Source: Isochrysis galbana
Lineage: Eukaryota > Haptophyta > Isochrysidales > Isochrysidaceae
Reading direction: 5' to 3'
NCBI GenBank assembly: GCA_018136815.1
Contig: CM030932.1
Span: 5,308,407 to 5,372,406, forward strand
Length of the DNA stretch: 64,000 bases
The translations under genes were made by a program, and so were the position numbers. How positions within the stretch are numbered: the stretch's first letter is position 1; each line of letters begins with the position of its first letter. The notes under the pieces are model-generated. The model worked only from the letters and a program-made list of their open reading frames with translations. It made no database searches and was not told where the DNA came from. Below are positions 51,235 to 60,168 of this stretch, in pieces.

Positions 51235-52852
51235 CGCGAGCAGGTACGGCAGCCGATGGCGTAGGGCAAGGAGAGGAGGTGGTGGGCGGGCTCGGGGAAG
51301 GGTTGGGTGGGCAGGCGGGAGGCCAAAGAGCCAGAAGCCACACCAGATGTCGAGAGGCGCCGCCCTGCCTCCGCCGCCCTCCTCCCGCCCTTATCTTCTC
51401 GTCAGAGCTTTTTGGTTGCGGTAGTATAACCCTAGAACCTTGCCTCGGCGGCGACGGAGCGCCCTACTCTGCCACTCTACCCCGCGATGGGGGGAGATGG
51501 GGGAGGGGGGCGGGAGGATGTCGCATACTTTACACCCTAGAGGATAGCTTGATCAAAAAACTGGACTCGAGAAATGACGACCACGCATTAGAGAGACATT
51601 TTTCCAACGTGTTCCAGGCTCTTCTCTCCGGGCCCATCGCCGTTTGCCCACACGGTCCAAAAAGAACTCTGCCGCCACTGTAGTACATAGACCGTACATA
51701 GTCCATTGACATAGTACTGTACACTTCGCCCCACGACCGGGGGACTCCTCACACGTACAAAAAGTAGTAGTAGGAGTACTCTAGTAGTAGTGCTGAACAC
51801 TCGTACATCGATCGGGGCTGCTACGAGAGAGAGAGACCGTTGGGAGTCGGGGAGAGCGTGACGACCGAGATTGGCGGCGCCCTCCGAGCCGAACCCCCCC
51901 CCCCTCGGCCCGCTCCCCCCCCCCCGGAGATGAGAAGGAGGAGAAGAGGAAAGAGGGCCAGAGGAGGATGGTTCCGGCGCGACCCCCTCCCGCCCCCTTC
52001 TCCCCCGCCGCGTCCGCTTCCTCCTCCTCCCCTCCCCCCCGCGGAGCGCCATCACGAAGGAGATCAGGAGGACCTCCCGTGATCCCCCCCCCCCCCCGCG
52101 CGCTCCCCTCCCCCTCCCCCCCCTCCCCCCCCCCCATCTCCATTCGAATCCCCCCCCCCCGCGAGATAAAAGAGAAGGCGGCGGCGGCGCCCCCCCCCCC
52201 CCCCCCCCCCGCCACTGCTGCGAGAGAAACTCCGCCGCGCCTGGGCGTTGCCCCTCCCCCCCCCCCCCCCCCCTTCCCCCTCCCCCCTGGCCCTCTCTCT
52301 CCCCTCTCGGCCGGCCGCGGGGGGGGCGGGGGAGGAGGGGGGAGGGGGGGGGGGGGGAGAGTTCTCTCTCAAGTCCTCCGGATGTCCTCCTCTTGCCCTC
52401 TTCTTCTCTCTTCTCCTCTCCTCCCCTCTCTCCCCCTCCCCGCTTTCTTCCTCTCTCCTCCTCTCTCCTCCTCTCTCCTCCTCCTCCTCTCTCTCCCTCC
52501 TACAGTGGACGTTGAGCCAGCGTCTCTCGGTTCTTCTCTCCTTCTCCTCCTTCTCTTCCTATTCCACACTCCTCTCCGTCCTTCCCTTCCCCCTCTCTCG
52601 CTCTTCTTCCACGCTCCTCTCCAGTCATCGGGCGCAACGCCCTCCCCTAACCCCACGCCTTTCTCCTATTGCCCACCCCCTGATTTCACGTACTCTCTTC
52701 TCTAGCCCTCACTCGACGTCATCCTCTCTCGCCATGGCTTCGTCGGCTGTTGATAATGTAAATGGGAGAGGGCCAAATCATGAGAGTGAGCGACGAGGAG
52801 CAGCCCTCGAGCCACGTCTCGCCCACTGCTTTCCACCAAACTCCAGCTCTCC

Positions 52853-52887
<35 letters not shown>

Positions 52888-52967
52888 CGCCTCGGAGCTC
52901 CAACGTGTGAGGGCAGACAGAGGGAGAGCGAGCGACGAGCCAGCCAGACTGGGCGCGGCCGTGCGAG
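51235..52967. other. Divergent intergenic region, C/CT-rich
   Basis: Between calpain (minus) and the unknown gene (plus). 51895-52360 contains many C-runs (10-22 nt), and 52380-52720 is CT-rich; (CT)n at 52855-52885. Long proline/serine or glycine/arginine frames are translations of this. No separate gene supported; it probably holds both promoters. Confidence 0.5.
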
Positions 52968-54050
52968 ATGGAGGACGCGGAGGCGGATCATCTGCTCGCA
53001 CAGGTCAGCCGCTCGCGCGCACCAGCCACCGAGGACCACAGCCGTGGCCGTGGGCTTCGCGAGCTTCGGCAGCACCAGCACGGCCGCAATCCCTCTGGCT
53101 CCATCCACAACAACCTGCGCCGCTCGTCCACTGGCATCGTGCGGCGGCCGCAGCGGTATGGCAGCGGGGCACTCCCACCTCTCGCGCCGCGAGATGCCTC
53201 AGTCGCTGCGCCGCTGCGCCCCACCAGGCGCTCGATGCCAGACGTCAACATGCACGAGGCACTCACGCAGCCCCGGCCACAGGAAGAGGAGCTGCCACTC
53301 TCGCTCTCGTCGCGCATACTGCTCGCCCCACGCTCGATCGCCTCGCATCCGCGCGCTGGCTCTGCGCCCGGCATGCGGCCCATCCGGTCCCACATCGGCG
53401 TGGGGCTGGGAGGCAGCGGTCAGATGCCACACACAGTCAGCATGGGAGACCCGGAAGCAGCACACGACCACCAAAAACTACCACCGCGAGCGCAGACGGC
53501 GGGAGCGATGGTCATCCACCCTCCGTCTGTATTCAATGGACCGCAGCTGCACCCGTCGCGTTTGCCTCTGCCATCGCACCGCCTGAAGGACCCCACACAC
53601 TTGAAAACTACTTCGACTAGCGCCAATGCTTCCTCCACCTCCGCAAACCCGCAATTGATTCCACAGGGGCGGCAGCCTGTTCGCCCGCCTCGCCTGCAGC
53701 CCATCACCTCGATCGAAGATGCTGCCATGTCTCCGAGCGAGCTCACTCCCAAGACGTTGTCGCCTCCTGAGCCCCTTCGCTCGGATTTCTCGCCACCCAT
53801 CATCCGAGCATGCAAGGGCCAACAGGCCGTATTTGCCGGCCCCGAAATTGTCAAGCGCCCTTCGCCGGACTGCGTCATGACAGACACGGGCATGATGATC
53901 TCCACCTCGTTAGACGCTCAGCTTTCACCCACTGAACAGATGAGCCACTCGCCACAAGCGAAGAACCCTCGGATAAGCTTGTGCTTCGACCCGCAGTTGA
54001 ACTGTTACTTCGACCCCGTCACTCACAAGTATTTTGAGCTCTCGTTCTAG
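52968..54050 (+). CDS. Protein of unknown function, disordered with conserved-looking C-terminus
   Basis: 360 residues from ATG 52968. Mostly polar and basic with serine, proline and histidine, little predicted fold. Short clusters such as RSSTGIVRRPQRYG and SSRILLAPRSIASHPR could be phosphorylation or binding motifs. The last 25 residues, ISLCFDPQLNCYFDPVTHKY then FELSF, look structured and recall the tyrosine-rich FDP-Y-D-TH-YYE pattern of OCRE-like or some ciliary microtubule-associated proteins. I cannot name the family. Codon use is even and the frame is long against two shorter overlapping frames, which supports it as real. Confidence 0.6.
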   Translation: MEDAEADHLLAQVSRSRAPATEDHSRGRGLRELRQHQHGRNPSGSIHNNLRRSSTGIVRRPQRYGSGALPPLAPRDASVAAPLRPTRRSMPDVNMHEALTQPRPQEEELPLSLSSRILLAPRSIASHPRAGSAPGMRPIRSHIGVGLGGSGQMPHTVSMGDPEAAHDHQKLPPRAQTAGAMVIHPPSVFNGPQLHPSRLPLPSHRLKDPTHLKTTSTSANASSTSANPQLIPQGRQPVRPPRLQPITSIEDAAMSPSELTPKTLSPPEPLRSDFSPPIIRACKGQQAVFAGPEIVKRPSPDCVMTDTGMMISTSLDAQLSPTEQMSHSPQAKNPRISLCFDPQLNCYFDPVTHKYFELSF

Positions 54051-54269
54051 GTCGCAGGGCCATCGAATCCCACATCGCCTGTCGTCGGCGTTATGTTAGC
54101 CACCACCTTACATAGCAGCTTATGGTAGCACACGGAGCGATCCTCCAAGGAGTTCTTCGTGAACCACTTTACTCAAGGTGGCCTCTCCGCCAATACGCAA
54201 CCTCTTGTGCAATACTCGTATTCTCTCCCGTTTTGCCGTCGCCGGCTGTGCATAGTCCATGTTATCAGG
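54051..54269. other. 3' flank, nothing seen
   Basis: No frame or repeat recognised. Confidence 0.3.
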
Positions 54270-54450
54270 TCATACCCCTCGAACGTGATGTGAGGATCAC
54301 CTCGGATCGGCATGGCTGCCAGCCACAACCACCTTGATCCGAGGGCGGCCTGATGGTTGTGAATCCAAAGTTGTGGCGCATGCAAACACACCCCGGTGCT
54401 ACGGGGCTCTCGATCCTCTCCCCCCCTCCCCAGGCGTCTGAAGATAGCTT
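54270..54450 (+). repeat. Dispersed repeat, inverted copy at 57160-57305
   Basis: GGCCTGATGGTTGTGAATCC, AAGTTGTGGCGCATGCAA, CACCCCGGTGCTACGG and GCGTCTGAAGATAGCTTGTGGTG all recur inverted at 57160-57300 in the same order. Outer parts contain ATCCGAGG/CCTCGGAT hairpins. Confidence 0.7.
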
Positions 54451-54732
54451 GTGGTGTGTGACACGATGGGTACGTGTCATGTGTACCTATTGCGTGCAGG
54501 CATGCACTCAGCGCCGTTGTTTGCGAGGTGACTCGTGTGACGCACGCGCGCTCTTGTTCTTGCACATAAAGATATGTTGCGACCCGGGCCTACCCGCAAC
54601 GTGCCCCCCCCCCCCCCCCCCGCGTCTAGCGAGGCGGCAGGTCTTCTTGCCTCCCAATGTATGAGGTGATACCACACAGTGGCAAAAAAGTGGGGCTGCC
54701 AACCACCCAGCCTCGTGGGACCCGCCGGGGCT

Positions 54733-54900
54733 GTGTCGCATTCGCGAATCGACACCCGTTACCCGTTAGGCTTCTCTTTCGTCGTTTGTCGCATTTATCG
54801 TTATAATTCTCTGCTTTCTTTCGTTCATGGTCAAAAATTCGCGGGACCCCCAGGATCTTGGGTAGTGGAGCGCTCTCTCTCTTTCTCTCCAAGGGCTGTG
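54733..54900 (+). mobile_element. Element B, copy B4 (head only)
   Basis: GTCGCATTCGCGAATCGACAC, TTATCGTTATAATTCTC and TGGAGCGCTCTCTCTCTTTC match the first 160 bp of B1, then homology ends. Confidence 0.65.
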
Positions 54901-54919
54901 AGCTGTGATCTAATAGTAG

Positions 54920-55415
54920 CAGCTAGTAGCATGGTGATTGCCCAGGCTTGGCTAACAGCGTTTTCGGCTGGTGTTAGACAAGGGCTAACAACACTTTTGA
55001 GCTAGGTGTTAGCCCAAGTGGGCTAACAGTATAACTGTGGTCTAACAGAGCACTCTGTCGCCGGCAAGGACCTGGTGTACGAGTACGAGGTACGAGTAGC
55101 GCCAAGCCGCCAAGCCCGTGGAGAGGAGTTGACAATGTAATAAGTAGTACTACTATAATAACAATGATTGAACTATTGTGACCCAGTACCCAGCTCATAG
55201 CTCACAATGCACAGTGCATGCTTGGTAGCGCGCAATGGGGAACGGTAGAAGATAGAAGTCATACTACGGACCTATTGCATAACTGTGTAATGCGGTTGGC
55301 GAAATCTAATAGTAGTTTCTAACAGCACTTTTGGAGCACTTGGGCTAACACCTCCCCTAGGAGCCAGGAGGCAGGAGGTGTTTTCGAGCGAAATCGGTGG
55401 GCAACTATTAGATCA
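54920..55415. repeat. Short-word cluster GGCTAACA / TGTTAGCC
   Basis: The word TAACA/TGTTA with GGC flank occurs at least nine times in both orientations, including a perfect hairpin with 10-bp arms (55007-55016 and 55019-55028). TCTAATAGTAG and ACTATTAGATCACAG frame the cluster at 54908 and 55403. Confidence 0.75.
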
Positions 55416-55451
55416 CAGGCCCTGTTTCTCTCAAGGAGAAGGGAAGTTCAA

Positions 55452-55590
55452 CTATCAGTAAACTGATAGGGCCATGGAGCGCGCGCCGCTCCCCTCCTCC
55501 GCTGCCGCCGCCCTCCATCGCAGACACCCCCTGGGTGGGCCTGCAAAACCATCCTCAGCCCCTGCCTTCTGGCAGAAACTGAGCACTCAA
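55452..55590 (+). mobile_element. LINE 5' head
   Basis: Perfect hairpin CTATCAGTAAACTGATAG (55452-55469), GGGCCATGGAGCGCGCGCCG, then ATG 55474 (MERAPLPSSAAAALHRRHPL), which stops after 61 residues. The following CTCCATCGCAGACACCCCCTGGGTGGGCCTGCA block is shared with 27855 and 33415. Confidence 0.7.
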
Positions 55591-55615
55591 CAGAACAACC
55601 CAGACACCCAGACTC

Positions 55616-55912
55616 TCAGTAGGCGCGCGACGCGCGCCGCACTGACGGATCGAGCATGACCACGGGCTCGATATGCTGCAACGATACGGAAGGGAAACGA
55701 TCGGCGGGAGGCGCGGCGAAGGTGGCCGGGAGTGATGGAATGGCGGGCTGGACCACCTCCTCAGCAGAGGAAGGCGGGAGGACGGGCTTGGGCGAGGGCG
55801 AGCGCGACGACGGAGCGGACCATGTAGATGTCCCAAGCGAGGGTGGCACCGCGCCGTCGGTCGGGAGTGACAGAGGTAGGCCCTCCGTCAACCGGTTGAG
55901 ATCGCGCACCAA
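55616..55912 (-). pseudogene. Element-B-like ORF fragment
   Basis: Minus frame with APSSRSPSPKPVLPPSSAEE and IPSLPATFAAPPADRFPS, close to 28242-28742. Abuts the plus-strand LINE head at 55590. No function assigned. Confidence 0.4.
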
Positions 55913-55959
55913 CGAGGCAGGCGAGAACGCTAGGACGCTCCACTCGGATATATAGTAGT

Positions 55960-56097
55960 AAAATAATTAATGTTATATCCTAGCCAACCCCACTAGCTAA
56001 TTGGACACAACTTTTCCGTGCGCGCCGCGCGCTGGGCGAGAGTCTGGGCAGGAATGATGTCAGCTCAGCCCCTGCCAACAGGCAGAGGCAGGGGCTG
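55960..56097 (-). mobile_element. Short (about 135 bp) LINE-derived fragment
   Basis: Minus: CAGCCCCTGCCTCTGCCTGTTGGCAGGGG, then GTGTCCAATTAGCTAGTGGGG and GATATAACATTAATTATT, the same right end as the 870-bp insertion at 39693-40562. It begins directly after the T-run of tail A6. Confidence 0.6.
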
Positions 56098-57045
56098 AAA
56101 AAAAAACTTCTTAACATTCTCGCCGCGCGCGCGACCCTGCACAGCCTCCCTGCAGCCACGCCCGCTTTCCTTACCACCCCTCCACCTGCCTTGCGGCTCG
56201 TCCCCTCGTGCTCTACCTAGGGGCTGGGTGAAGTAGGTTTCCAGTGGCAGACGGTGTGTACCGGTCCCCGGTGGCTTATTTATCGCTCTCCTTCCTTCTT
56301 CGCCACTTCGCCACCGGGCTACCGGTTTTCTCTTATTCCTTTTTGCGCCGGGCGCCGGGCGTCTGGTGTCCGGTGTGTCTGTTGTGGGTGCCAATCGGGT
56401 GAGAAGCGGTCCGCATCGAGGGTGTGTGCGCTTTTAGGCAAGCCGCTCCACCATGTCGAGCGCTAGTGCTATCAGCTTCAGGTTCACACTCATGTTTAGG
56501 TTCCCTTTGTTATTAGTCGTGAATAACGGGGGTGCTGAGGTCCCGTGGGGACTTGATCTTCGGCTTCCTGCCTTGGGAAGCCTTGTTCGTGCGCACGGTC
56601 GAGGTTCCGTCCGGGGGCCCAAGGCCTCTGACGAGGACCGTGAACCTGCTCAAGGTTCTTTCGATGACCGGCACGTGGTGGAATGTGTAGTGGTCGAATT
56701 CTACTCTGTAGAAGTCGCCTATTATGTGTCTCCATGCTATTAGGTAGAGGGCTTTAAGGCTATCGGGTGTCGGTGTGTTCGGGTATGCGAACAATCTGTC
56801 TTTGCCACCATCCCTGGGTCGGAGGCGACGGGTTCGAGAATCTTCTGATTTGTCGATCTGTCGCTCGCGGGGGTGCGGGGGTGAACCCCGCCACGGCCTC
56901 TATGGTTTGGAATATCCGGACCGTGGAGGACACTTCATCAGCGGCTGCTCCATGGGCACTGGGGGGGGCGCCCTCGGTGGGGGGCCCGAAGGAGAGGGGA
57001 GTCGCGTCGGCGCGCTCCATCGCGTCTAAGTATAAACTTAGTTGA
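56098..57045 (-). mobile_element. Internally deleted LINE: 5' hairpin, short head, C-terminal tail, 3' end
   Basis: Minus strand from 57043: hairpin AACTAAGTTTATACTTAG, ATG 57020 (MERADATPLSFGPPTEGAP), about 20 codons of head, then at once RIFQTIEAV, which belongs to the C-terminal region (compare IFETIDAL). After a frameshift follow KDRLFAYPNTPTPDSLKALY, LSRFTVLVRGL and NLKLIALALDMVERL with stop at 56434, a 3' UTR, and tail A6 ending in T9 at 56106-56098. The zinc motif, RT and ORF1 are gone, leaving a 950-bp head-tail derivative. Confidence 0.8.
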
Positions 57046-57160
57046 GCAGTCAGGGGCTGAGGTTGAATGTGCAGGCCCACCCATGGGGTGTCTGCGATGG
57101 AGGAAGGGGGAACGCGGCCCCCATGACCCTATCAGTTTTACTGTTGAGCATCTATGCCTA
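57046..57160 (-). mobile_element. LINE 5' head with second hairpin type
   Basis: Minus: CAACAGTAAAACTGATAGGGTCATGG, then CTCCATCGCAGACACCCCATGGGTGGGCC and TCAACCTCAGCCCCTGAC, running straight into the hairpin of the element at 57043. Two heads are thus in tandem. Confidence 0.65.
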
Positions 57161-57305
57161 TGCTTCTATGCACCACAAGCTATCTTCAGACTTCAGACGC
57201 CAGGGGAGGGGGGAGGGGATCGACAGCTCCGTTGTACCGGGGTGTGATTGCATGCGCCACAACTTCGGATTCACAACCATCAGGCCAGCTCCGCCATTCT
57301 CCCAC
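57160..57305 (-). repeat. Dispersed repeat, inverted copy of 54270-54450
   Basis: CACCACAAGCTATCTTCAGAC, GGGTGTGATTGCATGCGCCA and GGATTCACAACCATCAGGCC. Confidence 0.7.
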
Positions 57306-57321
57306 AACCACAACCCGAGCC

Positions 57322-57455
57322 CCTAAGTAGCGCACATGGGGAGCAAGCCGCAAGGCAGGTTGGGGGGGGGGGGGGAGGTAAGGGTAAGGGTCAGGGGCGT
57401 GGCTACAATGTAGAGTCCCAAAGCCACGCGCGAGGCGGGAATATTAAAAGTTAGT
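57322..57455 (+). repeat. LINE 3' tail, type A (copy A10)
   Basis: CCCCTAAGTAGCGCACATG, GCCGCAAGGCAGG, GGGGCGTGGCT...AAAGCCACGCGCGAGGCGGGAATATTAAAAG. No long T-run (ends AAAAGTTAG). Confidence 0.7.
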
Positions 57456-57727
57456 CTAGTAACCACAATCCACAATCACAATCAGAACCTACATTTGAGC
57501 GGCGCTTTGGCCATTATTTGAGGTGCATGGCGTGGGAAAGTAACGTGGCTTTAACCCACGCGACGCGTGTAACGTTGATGGTGCGGCTTTCATGGGCTTT
57601 CGCAATCTTGCCTATCGCTCAATAGGATCCAGCAGGGTCCAACAAAAGGCGCAGCGGCATGGCGTGTCGGCACATCCGGCCCATGCGAGAAATGAAGAAA
57701 ATAGCGACGATGTCGCTGGTACTCGCG
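57456..57727. other. Intergenic, nothing seen
   Basis: No feature recognised; probably the 3' UTR of the CDT1 gene. Confidence 0.3.
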
Positions 57728-59356
57728 CTATTGTGTGTGAATACGCAGAAGTTGCATTGACCGATCAAACTCTCGGTTTACGATTCTGGCTACACACCCT
57801 TTGGGCGTGTCCATTGTCGTGTACCACGAGGGCGCCTTTTCGGCTAATAGCGTGAGAAGTTCGCGGATCTCGTCTTTGGATATGGAGCTCGAGGCCAAGC
57901 GGTAGTGCACACGCTCTAGAAGCTGGGCCATGGGCAACACACTCAAAGCACCCTCAGCCCCGCGATCGCGGTGGATTGCTGCACGCACGGCGATGGCCAT
58001 CTCCGGCAAACGCCGCAAGAGCTTGCAGTGACGAATAGCCGGAGCATCCGCCTCGAATTTGGCGCGCGCCTTCTCGCGGCCACGAACTTTTGCAATCAAT
58101 TCTTTGGATAGCCCTACAAGCCGCGGGTCGAGTTCTGGCTCCTTCTCGCCTGAGTTTGGCTGGGTATCAGGGGGAAGGTCGTTGCACGCTCCTGCAATTC
58201 CACTCAACGCGTCGGCAATAGACGTCTCTGCGGTTGTGGCGGCGGCCCCAGTCCCCGTAGGCTTGTTTCGCTGAGACATTAAACCTGATGTGCCTCGATG
58301 GGCAAGCACGGGAAGCACTGCCAAATCGACTTGCGGAGTTTCTTCCAGTGGGAATTGCATGTGCCACGCGACGCTTTCCAGGGGCGCGGACTTGATGGAC
58401 GACCAGTGTCCGTGCTCCCTCAACCATTGATGGTGAAATCTCTCGACGTGCTGTACCAGGCGCCTGTGTAGCTCAATCTTTCGATCGGCGAGGGAGACCT
58501 CTATCCTCATGCCCGCAGTCGGTGCTGAGGGTACAGCTATCATCCAATCTTGCCGCTGCGCAATCTCTCTCTGCCCGAGGGATTGCTGTAACGGCCAGAC
58601 GGCGATGACTTCGTACGCCTCCGGCCAAACGCCCAGGATCGCAGATAGCATCTCAGGAGTAAATTCGCGCCCAGTTGCTCGCTTCACTTGCAGGCTTAAA
58701 GAGGAGAATATGGGCTGTTGAGATCGTTTGCTATTGAACAACATCAACGTGGTCTCGAGCGCAGAAAAACTATCCTCCAACTGACGAAGGCGGATTGGGA
58801 GCGCACGGTGCGAAGCAGATCCCGTGAGGCAGGGGCCTGAACTTTGCAGTGGAATTAATATCGGTTGAGGGGCTGCACCAAGTGGAGCGAACAACCGATC
58901 CAAACTGCCCGTGATCTTGCTGTTTAGGCCCAGATGTGCGGGCCGATCTTGAGCAGTGATTTGCGATGATACCCACTTTGCTGCGCGCGAGGAACGTCGG
59001 CACGTGAGCGCCTGACTAGAGCTCACACTTGCTGGCGGCCGGAAGCTCGTCTTTGCGATCGTCACTGCCAGGTTCGCACCATCCTGTGCACAGGCGCCTC
59101 CGGGCTCTGGCGCTGACGAGGTCAACGCCTGGCGATTAAACTGTGATCCTCGTCTCTCGAGTCCCCCTTCCGTGCGTGTGAGCTCCTGGGGCTCTACGAC
59201 AGGCGCAAGCTTGTCACCTCCGCTACCGCCGCCGACGCACATGCTCTTCCTCTGTGCGGACAGCTCGAGCTGGTCCGAGCTCTTGAGCACTGAGCTGGGC
59301 TCGTCAGCGCGGCGCTTGCGCGCACGCATCCCCAACGACTCAAGCGTGGGTGGCAT
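57728..59356 (-). CDS. CDT1: CDT1-like DNA replication licensing factor
   Basis: Loads the MCM helicase with ORC and CDC6 in G1. 542 residues from the ATG at 59356-59354 (MPPTLESLGMRARKRRADEP); an upstream in-frame extension to 59635 (93 residues) exists but is low in complexity. A basic disordered N-terminus (1-190) precedes the winged-helix of the geminin-binding type: LRQLEDSFSALETTLMLFNS, then KRATGREFTPEMLSAILGVW and PEAYEVIAVW. The C-terminal MCM-binding winged helix starts near 430 (LLRRLPEMAIAVRAAI, LLTLLAEKAPSWYTTM). The order and spacing match CDT1. I see no clear PIP-box degron in this form; the upstream extension has QSFLFRMNL, which does not fit well. Single exon. Confidence 0.85.
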   Translation of the reverse strand: MPPTLESLGMRARKRRADEPSSVLKSSDQLELSAQRKSMCVGGGSGGDKLAPVVEPQELTRTEGGLERRGSQFNRQALTSSAPEPGGACAQDGANLAVTIAKTSFRPPASVSSSQALTCRRSSRAAKWVSSQITAQDRPAHLGLNSKITGSLDRLFAPLGAAPQPILIPLQSSGPCLTGSASHRALPIRLRQLEDSFSALETTLMLFNSKRSQQPIFSSLSLQVKRATGREFTPEMLSAILGVWPEAYEVIAVWPLQQSLGQREIAQRQDWMIAVPSAPTAGMRIEVSLADRKIELHRRLVQHVERFHHQWLREHGHWSSIKSAPLESVAWHMQFPLEETPQVDLAVLPVLAHRGTSGLMSQRNKPTGTGAAATTAETSIADALSGIAGACNDLPPDTQPNSGEKEPELDPRLVGLSKELIAKVRGREKARAKFEADAPAIRHCKLLRRLPEMAIAVRAAIHRDRGAEGALSVLPMAQLLERVHYRLASSSISKDEIRELLTLLAEKAPSWYTTMDTPKGCVARIVNREFDRSMQLLRIHTQ

Positions 59357-60168
59357 TTTCGACGAGAGAGTCTGCAGGGAGGAGTGACGTGCAGCTCGCA
59401 ACCGAGGGCCGAGAGGGGGTCGGGAGGCGCGGGGAGGGGAGGGAGCAAGAGCCGATTTCGCGGGCTTTTTCGCGCCTCTTTCGTTCCGTGGGAGGTGACC
59501 TGTCGACATTCCTTCTCTCCTGAGTTGGACAAGAGGATTTGAGGAGCAGGCCAGTCCTCTTCCTCTGCTCGCCGCCGAGAGGTTCATCCGAAAAAGAAAA
59601 CTCTGGTGAGCCCCACTTATTCCGTGTCCCTGCAATTGGCCCCTTGACCATGTTGGCCCCTCGTCCCCGTCCCCGCATGCTCCGTCTCCACGGGTCCCCC
59701 ATCCATCTACAAGTCGGTGGTAAAAAAATACTACTATAAAACTTATTGGTGAGTATTAGTGTCAGTTTCAGTGTCAGTGTGCAAAATATTCAAAACATGA
59801 TCAAATAAAAATAAAATTTACCTCTTCTGCTGTTTGTTAGTCAGTGTACAAAAGAAACAACGAATGAACTTGAATCTGACCAAACTACAAATTGCAACGG
59901 AACGCGACCTTCTTCCGCCCCCCAGGCTACAAGTCATTTTTAGAAGACTCGAGCGGGAAGGGAAGATTCAGCGAGGGCCGGGGCGGGGGGGCGGGATCGA
60001 GCGGGGGGCGCGCGCGCCGGAAGAGAGCGAGGAAGGTGAGAGGGAAGGGAGCGCCTGCTTGCTAGAGCGCCAGAAAGAGCTGCTATTTTCGTCTGCGCTC
60101 TTCCGCTCTCGCTACGGCCCTTTGATTTTCCTTCTCTTGTGCGCTCATTCTCCACGTGACCCGTCGTC
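59357..60168. other. Divergent intergenic region between CDT1 and PIP kinase
   Basis: Holds a GTGTCAGT word group at 59757-59785, AACGGAACGCGACC near 59895 (shared with 1508, 45781, 63247) and G-rich sequence at 59980-60010. Likely contains both promoters. Confidence 0.4.

Noticed and set aside
51781..52910. Long proline/serine and glycine/arginine ORFs in 51.8-52.9 kb
   Set aside because: Pure translations of C-runs and CT repeats, present in several frames at once, with no fold-like segment.
59357..59635. N-terminal extension of CDT1 to 59635
   Set aside because: Low complexity, several internal ATGs, not resembling CDT1; kept as a possible alternative only.
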